A stretch of DNA of 58,310 bases from Nocardiopsis prasina DSM 43845 (GTDB taxonomy: Bacteria > Actinomycetota > Actinomycetes > Streptosporangiales > Streptosporangiaceae), in assembly GCF_000341265.1 (NCBI RefSeq), contig NZ_ANAE01000210.1, positions 9,552-67,861 on the forward strand, read 5' to 3'. Positions 41,101 to 51,974 of the stretch are shown here, one piece after another; position 1 is the stretch's first letter, and each line of letters opens with the position of its first letter. The notes below the pieces were generated by a model. That model searched no databases. It was not told the DNA's origin and was given only the letters and a program-made list of their open reading frames with translations. The translations under genes were made by a program, and so were the position numbers.

Positions 41101-42140
41101 TCACCCAACAGTCACCCACCGACGTGGGGACCGCGGTCGCGCGGTCCCCGCGCCGGGGCCGGCCCCTCTGGCTCCTCGTGGTCCTCGCCGTCCTGCTGGG
41201 CCTGATGTTCCTCTCGGTCTCGGTCGGCTCCCGCGACGTCCAGTGGGCCGACATCGTGGCGGCCTTCGGCGGATCGGCCGAGGGCTTCAACGAGGCCGCC
41301 GTGGCCAAGCGCATCCCGCGAACCCTGCTCGCCGTGCTCGTCGGCGCGGCGCTCGGGGTCTCCGGCGCGGTCATGCAGGGCGTGACCCGCAACCCGCTGG
41401 CCGACCCCGGCATCCTCGGCGTGAACATGGGCGCCTCGCTGGCCGTCGTCATCGGCATGGCCTACTTCGGCCTGGCCACGGCCACCGGTTTCATCTGGGC
41501 CGGAATCGTCGGCGCCGCCGTCACGGCCCTGTTCGTGCACGTCATCGGCTCCTTGGGTCGGGGAGGCGCGAGCCCGCTGAAGCTGGCGCTGGCCGGTGCG
41601 GCCACCTCCGCCGCGCTGTCCTCGTTCATCAGCGCCGTCGTGCTGCCCCGCAACGACATCGCCGACGGGGTCCGCTCCTGGCAGATCGGCGGCGTGGGCG
41701 GCGGCACGTTCGCGGCCATCTCCCACGTGCTGCCCTTCCTGGTGGTCGGGTTCGTCGTCTGCCTCCTCTCGGCTCGGGGCCTCAACCTCCTGGCACTGGG
41801 CGACGACCTCGCCGCGGGCCTGGGCGAACGCGTCGCGATCTCGCGGGTCACCGCTTCGGTCGGCTCCGTCGTGCTGTGCGGCGCCAGCACCGCCGTCACC
41901 GGCCCGATCGGGTTCGTCGGCCTCGTGATCCCCCACGTGTGCCGCCTGCTCGTGGGGGTCGACCACCGCTGGCTGCTGCCGTTCTCGGCCCTGACCGGCG
42001 CCGCGCTGCTGACCGCCGCCGACGTGGTCGGGCGCGTCGTGGCCCGCCCGGGACAGATCGATGTGGGGATCGTGACCGCGCTGGTCGGTGCCCCCTTCTT
42101 CATCTACATCGTCCGACGTCAGAAGGTTCGTTCCCTGTGA
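41097..42140 (+). CDS. Iron-siderophore ABC transporter permease (FecCD family), first subunit
   Basis: A 347-aa FecCD permease with about nine to ten helices. Characteristic segments are RIPRTLLAVLVGAALGVSGAVMQGVTRNPLADPGILGVNMGA (cytoplasmic gate), LALAGAATSAALSS and GPIGFVGLVIPHVCRLLVGVDHR (coupling region). GTG start overlaps the binding-protein stop. Confidence 0.94.
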   Translation: MITQQSPTDVGTAVARSPRRGRPLWLLVVLAVLLGLMFLSVSVGSRDVQWADIVAAFGGSAEGFNEAAVAKRIPRTLLAVLVGAALGVSGAVMQGVTRNPLADPGILGVNMGASLAVVIGMAYFGLATATGFIWAGIVGAAVTALFVHVIGSLGRGGASPLKLALAGAATSAALSSFISAVVLPRNDIADGVRSWQIGGVGGGTFAAISHVLPFLVVGFVVCLLSARGLNLLALGDDLAAGLGERVAISRVTASVGSVVLCGASTAVTGPIGFVGLVIPHVCRLLVGVDHRWLLPFSALTGAALLTAADVVGRVVARPGQIDVGIVTALVGAPFFIYIVRRQKVRSL

Positions 42141-43171
42141 CCACCTCCACCGTCGAGACCGTCACGCGCGGTCGTGCGCGCCGGGCGCGCCGACGGCACA
42201 CCGTGATCGTCATCCTCGCCGCCCTGCTCGTGGTCGGCTTCGCCGTCACCCTGATGGTGGGACAGACCTTCTACCCGCCCGGCGACGTCGCCCGAGTGGT
42301 CCTCGGACAGGACGTCCCCGGCGCCTCGTTCACGGTCGGGCGGCTTCGCCTGCCACGAGCCGTGCTCGCGATCACCGCCGGGGCGTGCTTCGGGCTCGCC
42401 GGAGTCACCTTCCAGACCATGCTGCGCAACCCCCTGGCCAGCCCGGACATCATCGGTATCAGCGCCGGGGCGAGCGCGGCGGCGACCTTCGCGATCGTGG
42501 TGCTCTCCCTGGACGGGGCCGGGGTGTCCGTCTTCGCGATCGTCGCCGGACTCGGCGTGGCCATGGTCATCTACCTGCTGTCGTACAAGGACGGGGTCTC
42601 GGGCACCCGGCTCATCCTCATCGGCATCGGCGTCGCGGCCATGCTCCACAGCATCACCTCCTACATCCTGGACCGCGCGGCCACCTGGGACCACCAGGAG
42701 GCGATGCGCTGGCTCACCGGCAGCCTCAACGGCGCCGGATGGGGAGCGACCGTGCCGGTCGTCATCGCGCTGGTGCTCATCGCCCCGGTGCTCCTGGGAC
42801 AGGCCGGGAACCTGTCCGCGCTCCAGTTGGGCGACGACACCGCCTCGGCCCTGGGTGTCCGGGTGGACCGGACCCGCCTCCTGGCGGTGGTCGGAGCGGT
42901 CGGGCTCATCGCCTTCGCCACCGCCGCGGCCGGACCGATCGCCTTCGTGGCCTTCCTGTCCGGGCCGATCGCCGCCCGGCTGGTGGGCTCGGACGGCTCT
43001 CTGCTCGTGCCCTCCGCCCTGGTCGGCGCACTCCTGGTCCTGGTCGCCGACTTCTGCGGCCAGTTCGCCTTCGGGACCCGGTTCCCGGTCGGGGTCGTCA
43101 CCGGCGTGCTCGGCGCCCCCTACCTCGTCTACCTCATCATTCGCAGCAACCGCGTGGGAGGCTCCCTGTGA
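42137..43171 (+). CDS. Iron-siderophore ABC transporter permease (FecCD family), second subunit
   Basis: A 344-aa paralog of the preceding permease. RLPRAVLAITAGACFGLAGVTFQTMLRNPLASPDIIGISAGASAAAT and AGPIAFVAFLSGPIAARLVGSDGS correspond to the same conserved regions. The two subunits should form a heterodimeric channel. GTG start overlaps the previous stop (GTGA). Confidence 0.94.
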   Translation: MTTSTVETVTRGRARRARRRHTVIVILAALLVVGFAVTLMVGQTFYPPGDVARVVLGQDVPGASFTVGRLRLPRAVLAITAGACFGLAGVTFQTMLRNPLASPDIIGISAGASAAATFAIVVLSLDGAGVSVFAIVAGLGVAMVIYLLSYKDGVSGTRLILIGIGVAAMLHSITSYILDRAATWDHQEAMRWLTGSLNGAGWGATVPVVIALVLIAPVLLGQAGNLSALQLGDDTASALGVRVDRTRLLAVVGAVGLIAFATAAAGPIAFVAFLSGPIAARLVGSDGSLLVPSALVGALLVLVADFCGQFAFGTRFPVGVVTGVLGAPYLVYLIIRSNRVGGSL

Positions 43172-44013
43172 CCACGGACCACTCGCTCCTCGTCGAGGAA
43201 CTGACGCTCGGGTACAAGGACCGCGACGTCATCGACTCCCTGGACCTGGCCGTGCCGCCCGGCCGGATCACCGCCATCGTCGGCGCCAACGCGTGCGGCA
43301 AGTCCACCCTGCTGCGTTCCATGTCGCGGTTGCTGGCTCCACGTTCGGGCCGTGTCCTGCTCGACGGCCGGGAGGTCCACCGCACGCCGCCCAAGGAGGT
43401 CGCGCGGACGCTGGGTCTGCTCCCGCAGTCGCCGGTCGCCCCGGAGGGCATCACCGTGAGCGACCTGGTGGGCCGGGGCCGCCACCCCCACCAGCGCATG
43501 TTCACGCGCTGGAGCGGGAAGGACGACGAGGCGGTGGCCGAGGCGCTGGAGGCCACGGGGACCGTGGAACTCGCCGACCGGCCCGTGGACGAGCTCTCCG
43601 GCGGGCAGCGCCAGCGGGTGTGGATCGCCATGGCGCTGGCCCAGCGCACGGACCTGCTCCTGTTGGACGAGCCGACCACGTTCCTGGACGTCAGCCACCA
43701 GGTGGAGGTCCTGGACCTGCTCACCGACCTCAACGCCTCGCGCGGAACCACCATCGTGCTGGTCCTGCACGACCTCAACCTGGCGGCTCGCTACGCCGAC
43801 CACCTCATCGCGCTCGCCGAGGGCGGGCTCCACGCGGCGGGCCAGCCGGAGCGAGTGCTCACCCCGGAGACGGTGCGGGCGGTGTTCGGGATGGAGAGCC
43901 AGATCATCACCGACCCCACCTCGGGGAAGCCGCTGATGCTCCCCATCGGCAGGCACCACCGGGCGGCCGGGGGAGTGACGGGTGCTGCACGGGTTGACAG
44001 AACCGCGATGTGA
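43168..44013 (+). CDS. Iron-siderophore ABC transporter ATP-binding protein (FepC/FecE type)
   Basis: A 281-aa ATPase with Walker A GANACGKST (the AC variant usual in FepC/FecE), signature LSGGQRQRVWIAMALAQ, Walker B LLLLDEPTTFLD and the H-loop VLHDLNLAARYAD. A C-terminal tail of about 25 residues is unusual and low in conservation. The last codons overlap the promoter region of the following TetR gene, whose -35 and operator begin inside this coding sequence. Confidence 0.93.
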   Translation: MTTDHSLLVEELTLGYKDRDVIDSLDLAVPPGRITAIVGANACGKSTLLRSMSRLLAPRSGRVLLDGREVHRTPPKEVARTLGLLPQSPVAPEGITVSDLVGRGRHPHQRMFTRWSGKDDEAVAEALEATGTVELADRPVDELSGGQRQRVWIAMALAQRTDLLLLDEPTTFLDVSHQVEVLDLLTDLNASRGTTIVLVLHDLNLAARYADHLIALAEGGLHAAGQPERVLTPETVRAVFGMESQIITDPTSGKPLMLPIGRHHRAAGGVTGAARVDRTAM

Positions 44014-44026
44014 GTGTGTACTCACA
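43994..44026 (+). promoter_or_regulatory. Leaderless promoter and operator of the TetR gene at 44030
   Basis: TTGACA (43994-43999) and TGTACT (44017-44022) are a -35/-10 pair with 17-bp spacing. The ATG at 44030 lies 7 nt after the -10, so the mRNA should begin at the start codon. TGTGAGTGTGTACTCACA (44009-44026), a perfect 7-bp inverted repeat around GTGT, covers the -10 and is the likely TetR autorepression site. Confidence 0.75.
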
Positions 44027-44029
44027 CCC

Positions 44030-44608
44030 ATGAGTCCGAAAGATGGCGGCGGCCGTTCCACGGCGGAGGCGCGCCGGTCCCTGATCCTGGGGCACGCGGT
44101 GACCGCCTTCGCCAAGGGCGGCTACCGCGCGACGCCGGTGACCGACATCGCCGACGCCGCCGGGATCTCCCAGGCCTACGTCTTCCGCCTGTTCGGCAGC
44201 AAACTGGGGCTGTTCACGGCGACGCTGGAGCTGTGCTTCGAGCGCATCGAGCAGGCCCTGCGCGAAGGGGCGGAGGGTTCCCTCGGGGGTTCGGCCGCCC
44301 AGGTCCTGGAGGGGATGGGCGACGCGTATGCCGCGCTGATCGCCGACCGCGACCTGATCATGCTCCAGGTGCACGCCCAGAGCGCCACCGACGTCCCCGA
44401 GATCCGCGAGGCCGTCAGGAAGGGGTACGCCTCGGCGGTGACCCTCGCGCACTCGCTTTCCGGGGGGACCCGGGACCAGGTCCAGCACTTCTTCGCCATG
44501 GGCCTGATGTGCCACCTGATCACCGCCCTCGACCTGGACGCGGTGGACGCCCCGTGGGCGCGCACCCTGGCCAACGGCATGACCCATCCCCCCCGCCCCG
44601 CGGGGTGA
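44030..44608 (+). CDS. TetR family regulator flanked by two copies of its likely operator
   Basis: A 192-aa TetR regulator. The helix-turn-helix spans about residues 14-60 (ARRSLILGHAVTAFAKGGYRAT, GISQAYVFRLFGSKLGLFTATLE). The C-terminal part is the helical domain often seen in regulators of drug-efflux pumps. The matching 18-bp palindrome lies in its own promoter and, with 16 of 18 identical bases, again at 44704. No efflux gene adjoins it now: the next gene is convergent. The target is therefore unclear. Confidence 0.9.
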   Translation: MSPKDGGGRSTAEARRSLILGHAVTAFAKGGYRATPVTDIADAAGISQAYVFRLFGSKLGLFTATLELCFERIEQALREGAEGSLGGSAAQVLEGMGDAYAALIADRDLIMLQVHAQSATDVPEIREAVRKGYASAVTLAHSLSGGTRDQVQHFFAMGLMCHLITALDLDAVDAPWARTLANGMTHPPRPAG

Positions 44609-44703
44609 CGTGGGCCAGAACGGCCCGTCCCCCGGCGCCCTCCTGAACCGTCCCCTCCTCGCTCGTGTCCGCTGTGGGAGCGGGCACTCTTGCGATCCGA
44701 GCT

Positions 44704-44721
44704 TGTGAGTGAGTGCTCACA
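44704..44721. promoter_or_regulatory. Second copy of the TetR operator, between convergent genes
   Basis: TGTGAGTGAGTGCTCACA matches 16 of 18 bases of the operator at 44009. TTGCGA at 44690-44695 precedes it at almost the same distance as TTGACA precedes the first copy, so it looks like a relic promoter reading rightwards. It reads into the antisense of the UvrA-like gene, where no plus-strand gene is seen. Confidence 0.65.
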
Positions 44722-44734
44722 CGGCACCGAGTGA

Positions 44735-44764
44735 GGCCGTCCCGATAACGGTGCCGGGACGGCC
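44735..44764 (-). terminator. Terminator of the AraC-VOC-UvrA-like operon
   Basis: GGCCGTCCCG (44735-44744) pairs perfectly with CGGGACGGCC (44755-44764), 16 nt beyond the UvrA-like stop codon. Confidence 0.7.
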
Positions 44765-44779
44765 CCGGGGCCGTCGTCC

Positions 44780-47166
<2,387 letters not shown>

Positions 47167-47170
<4 letters not shown>

Positions 47171-47577
47171 CGGTCCTCCTTGATCCGCACCAGGTTTCCG
47201 GCCGGGTCGCGGAAGGCGCAGTCGCGGACGCCGTACGGCTGGTCGGTGGGCTCCTGGACGACTTCGGCGCCCCGGGCCACCATCTGTTCGAAGGCGGAGT
47301 CCAGGTCCGGGGTGGCCAGGTTCAGGAAGGCGTAGGTCCCCTTGGCCATCATCTCGGTGATGACCCGGCGCTCCTCGTCGGTGACGCCGGGATCGGACAC
47401 CGGCGGCTCCAGGACCACCGAGGTGTCGGGTTGCCCCGCCGGTCCCACGGTGATCCAGCGCATCCCCTCGTACCCGACGTCGAGGCGGACCTCGAAGCCG
47501 AGGACGTCCCGGTAGAAGGCCAGGGAGGCCTCCGGGTCGGTGTGCGGCAGGAAACTGGCGTTGATCTTGATGTCCAT
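47167..47577 (-). CDS. VOC superfamily (glyoxalase/bleomycin-resistance-like) protein
   Basis: A 136-aa protein with paired beta-alpha-beta-beta-beta modules. NASFLPHTDPEASLAFYRDVLGFEVRLDV is the first module and YAFLNLATPDLDSAFEQMVARGAEVVQEP the second; the end VRDCAFRDPAGNLVRIKE is typical. Metal ligands are not obvious (no His-x-Glu pair at the usual sites), which favours a binding or immunity-type role, though an enzyme such as a dioxygenase-like isomerase is possible. It is the middle gene of a three-gene operon with an AraC regulator and the UvrA-like protein. Confidence 0.85.
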
Positions 47578-47587
47578 GCTGGTCAGA

Positions 47588-48040
47588 CTACGTCTGGCCG
47601 GGGCGCCGCGCTTCTTGATTCCTGATCGGTCTGGTGACCTGCCGGACCACGCACGAGGGCATGCCCTCCGCCTCGCCCACGGCCTGCTTTCGGTAGGCGC
47701 TGGGCGGCATACCGACCAGTTCGGTGAAGCGGGTGCTGAAGGTGCCCAGGGACGAACAACCGACCTCGAAGCACACGTCGGTGACGCTGAGGTCGCCGCG
47801 CCTCAGCAGAGCCATGGCGCGCTCGATGCGCCGGGTCATGAGGTACGAGTACGGCGAGTCGCCGTAGGCGCGCCTGAACTCGCGGCTGAGGTGTCCCGCG
47901 GACATGTGCGCGTCCCTGGCCAGCTGCTCGACGTTCAGCGGGCGCGCGTACTCCCGGTCGATCCGGTCCCGGACGCGGCGCAGGCGGGCGAGATCACTCA
48001 GGTGCTGCTCGGAGGTGGATCTACTGGTCACCCGACTCAT
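47588..48040 (-). CDS. Short AraC family regulator (DNA-binding domain only)
   Basis: A 150-aa protein that is essentially one AraC DNA-binding domain: RVRDRIDREYARPLNVEQLARDAHMSAGHLSREFRRAYGDSPYSYL, then VTDVCFEVGCSSLGTFSTRFTELVGMPPSAYR. It has no sensor domain, as in MarA/SoxS-like regulators. The ATG at 48040 is chosen over an upstream Arg-rich extension. It starts the operon with the VOC and UvrA-like genes (10-nt gap to the VOC gene) and probably activates it. Confidence 0.88.
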   Translation of the reverse strand: MSRVTSRSTSEQHLSDLARLRRVRDRIDREYARPLNVEQLARDAHMSAGHLSREFRRAYGDSPYSYLMTRRIERAMALLRRGDLSVTDVCFEVGCSSLGTFSTRFTELVGMPPSAYRKQAVGEAEGMPSCVVRQVTRPIRNQEARRPGQT

Positions 48041-48205
48041 CGTGCCACGACGGACCGACGGACTCCAGCGACCCGACGGCGACGGCGTTCGGAGCCGCCG
48101 AACCCGCCCCGGGAGGCGGCCGAACACGCTATCTTGCGAGTCGTAATCAAAACATCACTCAAAGTCACAGTGGTCGGGCGGGTCCGACCCCGAAGGAGGC
48201 AACCG

Positions 48206-49228
48206 ATGCGAGCGGCCCTGATGTACGGCGCCGGTGACGTACGGGTGGAGGACGTTCCCGACCCGGAGCTCGTCGATCCCACCGACGCCCTCGTGCGCGT
48301 GGTGCGCACGTGCGTGTGCGGCAGCGACCTGCACGCCTACCGGGGTATGCCCGCCTCCCATGAGGGTGTCCGGGCCGGGCACGAGTTCGTCGGGGTGGTG
48401 GAGGAGACCGGATCAGAGGTGACCTGGGTCAGTCCCGGCGACCTCGTGGTGTCGCCGTTCTCCTACGCCGACCACACGTGCGGGCTGTGCCGGGAGGGCC
48501 TGCACACCTCGTGCGTGAACGGGGGGCTGATCAGCGGGGCGCAGGCGGAGGTGGTCCGCGTGCCCCAGGCACAGGGCACGCTCGTCCGGCTGCCGGTACG
48601 CGAGGAGTCCGCCCTGCTGCCCTCGCTGCTGACCCTGGCCGACGTCTACCCCACCGGACACCACGCCGCCCTGACCGCCGGGGTCGGTCCCGGCACCTCG
48701 GTCACCGTCGTCGGCGACGGCGCGGTGGGCCTGATGTCCGTGCTGGCCGCGCGGGGAAGGGGAGCCGAGAAGATCATCCTCATGGGCCGGCACAAGGACC
48801 GCACCGACCTCGGCCGCGAGTTCGGCGCCGTCGAGGTGGTCGCCGAGCGCGGCGCCGAGGGGGTGGAACTGGTCCGGGACCTGACCCGGGGCCAGGGCAC
48901 CCACGTGGTGATCGAGGCCGTCGGCCACCTGGACGCCTACGAGACGGCGCTGGGCGTGGCCCGCCCCGGAGGAACCGTCAGCCGTGTGGGCCTGCCCCAG
49001 TACGAGCAGGGGCCGATCGGGATGTCGGCGATGTTCGCCGCCAACGTCACCCTCACCGGAGGACCCGCCCCCGTGCGCTCCTACATCGAGGAACTGCTCC
49101 CCGACATCCTGGAGGGCAACGTCCACCCGGGCCTGGTCTTCGACCACCCCACCGATCTCGACGGCGTCCCCGAGGGCTACCGGCTGATGGACCAGCGGGA
49201 GGTCCTCAAGGTGCTGGTCCAGCCCTGA
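48206..49228 (+). CDS. Zinc-dependent alcohol dehydrogenase (MDR family)
   Basis: A 340-aa medium-chain dehydrogenase. Catalytic zinc residues are Cys38 (CVCGSD), His59 and Glu60 (AGHEFVG). The structural-zinc lobe reads DHTCGLCREGLHTSC, with Cys92, Cys95 and Cys103 but Asp89 where the first cysteine usually is. The cofactor loop is VVGDGAVGLMSV. GGAGG sits 6 nt before the ATG. It stands alone, divergent from the AraC operon and convergent with pdxA. It could oxidise an alcohol or polyol; no link to the neighbouring tetrulose module is shown. Confidence 0.88.
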   Translation: MRAALMYGAGDVRVEDVPDPELVDPTDALVRVVRTCVCGSDLHAYRGMPASHEGVRAGHEFVGVVEETGSEVTWVSPGDLVVSPFSYADHTCGLCREGLHTSCVNGGLISGAQAEVVRVPQAQGTLVRLPVREESALLPSLLTLADVYPTGHHAALTAGVGPGTSVTVVGDGAVGLMSVLAARGRGAEKIILMGRHKDRTDLGREFGAVEVVAERGAEGVELVRDLTRGQGTHVVIEAVGHLDAYETALGVARPGGTVSRVGLPQYEQGPIGMSAMFAANVTLTGGPAPVRSYIEELLPDILEGNVHPGLVFDHPTDLDGVPEGYRLMDQREVLKVLVQP

Positions 49229-49280
49229 CGGCGCCCCGGCCCCGGGGAGCGTGTCGAGTCCCCGCGGGCCGCCGACGGGT

Positions 49281-49312
49281 GTCCGCCCCGGTGGTGTGCC
49301 TCCGGGGCGGAC
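49281..49312. terminator. Bidirectional terminator between the dehydrogenase and pdxA-like genes
   Basis: GTCCGCCCCGG (49281-49291) pairs perfectly with CCGGGGCGGAC (49302-49312) between two convergent stop codons. Confidence 0.8.
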
Positions 49313-49326
49313 AGCGGAATCCGGGG

Positions 49327-50337
49327 TCAGGCGTCGACGGAACGCCGACCGCCGATCCGCACCGCCAGGTCGAACGCGTTCTGCATGGACCCGGTGTTGG
49401 CCACGCCCTGCCCGACCACGTCGAAGGCGGTGCCGTGGGCGGGCGTGCAGATCGGGACCGGGAGCCCGCCCGCGATGGTGACGCCTCCGTCGAACCCCAT
49501 CAGCTTCATGGCGATCTGCCCCTGGTCGTGGTACATGGTCAGGATGCCGTCGAACTCGCCGCTCCTGGCGCGCAGGAAGATGGTGTCCGAGGGGAACGGG
49601 CCCTTGACGTCCAGACCCTGGTCCGCGAGATCGCCGACGGCCGGACTGATGACGTCGATCTCGTGGCGGCCGAACCTGCCGCTCTCCCCGGCGTGCGGGT
49701 TGAGCGCGCACACGCCGATCCTGGGGGAGGCCAGCCCGGAGCCGCGCAGTACCTGGTCGAGGAGGAGACCGGCCTCCACCACGTTGTCGCGTGTGATGCC
49801 CGAGTGCACGTCCGCGATGGACACGTGCGAGGTCACGCGCGCGGTCCACAGGCCCGGGAGCACGTTCAGCTCGGAGGTGAAGGAGTCGACCCCCAGCACC
49901 TCCTCGAACCAGCGCAGCTCGTCGTTCTCCGCCATCCCGGCCAGGTGCAGGGACGACTTGTTGAGCGGAGCGAACAGGATGGCGTCCACCCGCCCGTCCT
50001 TGACCATGTCGAGGGCGACAGCGAGGTTGGCCAGCGCCCATCTGCCACCCGCCTCGGTCGCCTTGCGGCGCTCGAAGCCGGCCTCGCTTCCGACGGGGCG
50101 GGCCGCGCTGTTGTCGTGGAGGACCGGGAGCCCGCTTCCGGCGTCGCCGTACTCGATGGGGACCCCCGCGTCCTCGCCCGCGGACCGCAGCTCGTCCGGG
50201 TCGGAGATGAGAACGATGTCGGCGGCCTCGGTGTTCTCGGGGCGGGACAGCAGTTTCGCGATCAGTTCGGGTCCGACCCCTGCCGGGTCTCCCAGGGTGA
50301 TCGCGACGCGGGGGCGGGGCTGGGAAGAGGTGGTCAT
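49327..50337 (-). CDS. PdxA family dehydrogenase (PdxA2-like, sugar-acid phosphate)
   Basis: A 336-aa member of the 4-hydroxythreonine-4-phosphate dehydrogenase family. The N-terminal VAITLGDPAGVGPEL and metal-binding His171 (TSHVSIADV), His215 (LNPHAGESG) and His270 (YHDQGQIAMKL) are intact. These enzymes oxidise a hydroxy acid phosphate, after which it loses CO2; PdxA2 acts on 4-phospho-threonate or -erythronate giving dihydroxyacetone phosphate. Location in a transporter operon (ATGA overlap with the TctA-type gene) argues for a catabolic PdxA2 role rather than vitamin B6 synthesis. No DUF1537 tetronate kinase, its usual partner, is in the window. Confidence 0.88.
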   Translation of the reverse strand: MTTSSQPRPRVAITLGDPAGVGPELIAKLLSRPENTEAADIVLISDPDELRSAGEDAGVPIEYGDAGSGLPVLHDNSAARPVGSEAGFERRKATEAGGRWALANLAVALDMVKDGRVDAILFAPLNKSSLHLAGMAENDELRWFEEVLGVDSFTSELNVLPGLWTARVTSHVSIADVHSGITRDNVVEAGLLLDQVLRGSGLASPRIGVCALNPHAGESGRFGRHEIDVISPAVGDLADQGLDVKGPFPSDTIFLRARSGEFDGILTMYHDQGQIAMKLMGFDGGVTIAGGLPVPICTPAHGTAFDVVGQGVANTGSMQNAFDLAVRIGGRRSVDA

Positions 50338-51974
50338 GACTGCCTTTCTGGCGGTTGGGGCTTGTGACCGGTGTCGGTGCCGTCGTTCGCGGTGTGGCCC
50401 TCGGCGGAGCTGGCGGCCTTCGGCTCGGTGGTCCCGGTGGGGTCGGTGGTCGTGGCGTGGGTGGTGTCCTCGTGGCCGTCGGCGTCGCCGTTCCCCCGGA
50501 GCTTGGACCGGAGCGCCTTCACGGCGGCGGGGCCGACGATCAGCAGCAGGGCCACCCCGAGGATGGCGAGCGCGGTGCCGCTGGAGGCGAGCAGCGGCAG
50601 GACCGAACCCTCGCCCAGTGCCGAGGTCTGCACCAGGGCGGTCTCGAAGAGCGGGCCGATGACCAGGCCGAGCACGAGCGGTGCCACGGGCAGGTTGAGT
50701 CGCTTCATGGCGTAGCCCACGAAACCGAACACGATGACGATCCACACGCTCAGCATGCTGTTCTTGATCGAGTAGGCGCCGACCAGGCTCGTGACGATGA
50801 TCAACGGGTAGAGGATCGAGTACCTGATCCGCAGGAGCTGGGCGAAGACCGGCGCCAGCGGCAGGTTCAGCAGGAGCAGGATGGCGTTGCCGACGAAGAA
50901 CGAGGCCAGGAGGCCCCAGACCAGGGTGGGCTGGTTCTCGAAGAGCAGCGGCCCCGGCTGGATGCCGTACACCAGGAAGGCACCAAGGAGGACGGCGGTG
51001 GTGGCGCCGCCGGGGACCCCCAGGACCAGCGTCGGGATGAAGTTGGCGTTGGACCCCGAGCTGGTGGCGGCGTCGGGTGCGACGACGCCCTCGATCGCGC
51101 CCGTGCCGAGCTGGGCGCGGTTCCGGGAGAACCGCTTCTCGACCCCGTAGGCCATGAAGGAGGCGAGCGTGGTCCCCGCCCCGGGCAGACAGCCGAGGAC
51201 GAAGCCGACCAGAGTGCCGCGCGCGGTGGCCGGGGCCGAGCGGCGAAGGTCCTCGCGCGTGAGGAGGAGGTCGCGGAAACGCGCGCGGATGGGGGTGGCC
51301 ATCCCGCGGTGGAGCTGGTTGAGGAGCTCCCCGATGGCGAAGAGCCCGATCATCACCTCGACGTAGGGCAGGCCGCCGAACAGGCCCACCTGGTCGAAGG
51401 TGTAGCGGGGCGTCCCCGATCCGACGTCCACCCCCACGCTGGAGATCAGGACGCCGACCAGGCCGAGGGCGGCGCCCATCAGCAGGTTGCCTCCGGAGAA
51501 CACCACGATCGTGCAGAGGCCGAGGGCCATGACGGCGAGGATCTCGGGCGGGCCGAAGCCGAGGGCGATGTTGGCGAAGATCGGTGCCAGCGTGGTCAGG
51601 GCGATCAGCGCGACGAAGGCCGCCGTGAACGAACCGATCGCGGAGATGGCCAGGGCGGGTCCCGCCCGTCCGGCGCGCGCCATGCGGTAGCCGTCGAAGG
51701 TCGAGACCACGGAGGAGGCCTCACCGGGTGTGGCCACCAGGATGGCGGTGGTCGTGGCTCCGAACTGTGAGCCGTGGTAGATGCCCGCGAGCATGATGAG
51801 CGCGGTGAGCGGGTCGAAGGTGAGGGTGACCGGGATCAGGATGGCCACGCCCGTGGCTGACCCGAGTCCGGGCAGGATGCCGATGACGGTGCCGAGCAGG
51901 ACGCCCACGAAGCACCAGAACAGGTTCTCGGGAGTGAGCGCGGCGCTGAAACCCACGACGAGGTTGTCGATCAC
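50334..51974 (-). CDS. Tripartite tricarboxylate transporter large permease (TctA family)
   Basis: A 546-aa membrane protein with about 11-12 helices. TctA signatures are GVLLGTVIGILPGLGSATGVAILIPVT, MLAGIYHGSQFGATTTAILVATPGEASSVVSTFDGY and LPGAGTTLASFMAYGVEKR. The C-terminal 45 residues are a polar Thr/Gly/Glu/His-rich cytoplasmic tail that is not part of the family core. It should import a small carboxylate with the TctB and TctC proteins. GTG start overlaps the TctB stop. Confidence 0.94.
   Translation of the reverse strand: MIDNLVVGFSAALTPENLFWCFVGVLLGTVIGILPGLGSATGVAILIPVTLTFDPLTALIMLAGIYHGSQFGATTTAILVATPGEASSVVSTFDGYRMARAGRAGPALAISAIGSFTAAFVALIALTTLAPIFANIALGFGPPEILAVMALGLCTIVVFSGGNLLMGAALGLVGVLISSVGVDVGSGTPRYTFDQVGLFGGLPYVEVMIGLFAIGELLNQLHRGMATPIRARFRDLLLTREDLRRSAPATARGTLVGFVLGCLPGAGTTLASFMAYGVEKRFSRNRAQLGTGAIEGVVAPDAATSSGSNANFIPTLVLGVPGGATTAVLLGAFLVYGIQPGPLLFENQPTLVWGLLASFFVGNAILLLLNLPLAPVFAQLLRIRYSILYPLIIVTSLVGAYSIKNSMLSVWIVIVFGFVGYAMKRLNLPVAPLVLGLVIGPLFETALVQTSALGEGSVLPLLASSGTALAILGVALLLIVGPAAVKALRSKLRGNGDADGHEDTTHATTTDPTGTTEPKAASSAEGHTANDGTDTGHKPQPPERQS

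Noticed and set aside
44704-44721. Palindrome between convergent genes considered as a terminator stem
   Set aside because: Its stem is short and A/T-containing, it matches the TetR operator at 44009, and a separate strong hairpin at 44735-44764 already serves as terminator.
49327-50337. PdxA-like gene considered as vitamin B6 biosynthesis
   Set aside because: Actinomycetes typically use the PdxS/PdxT route, and the gene is coupled to a carboxylate transporter, which favours a catabolic PdxA2 role.
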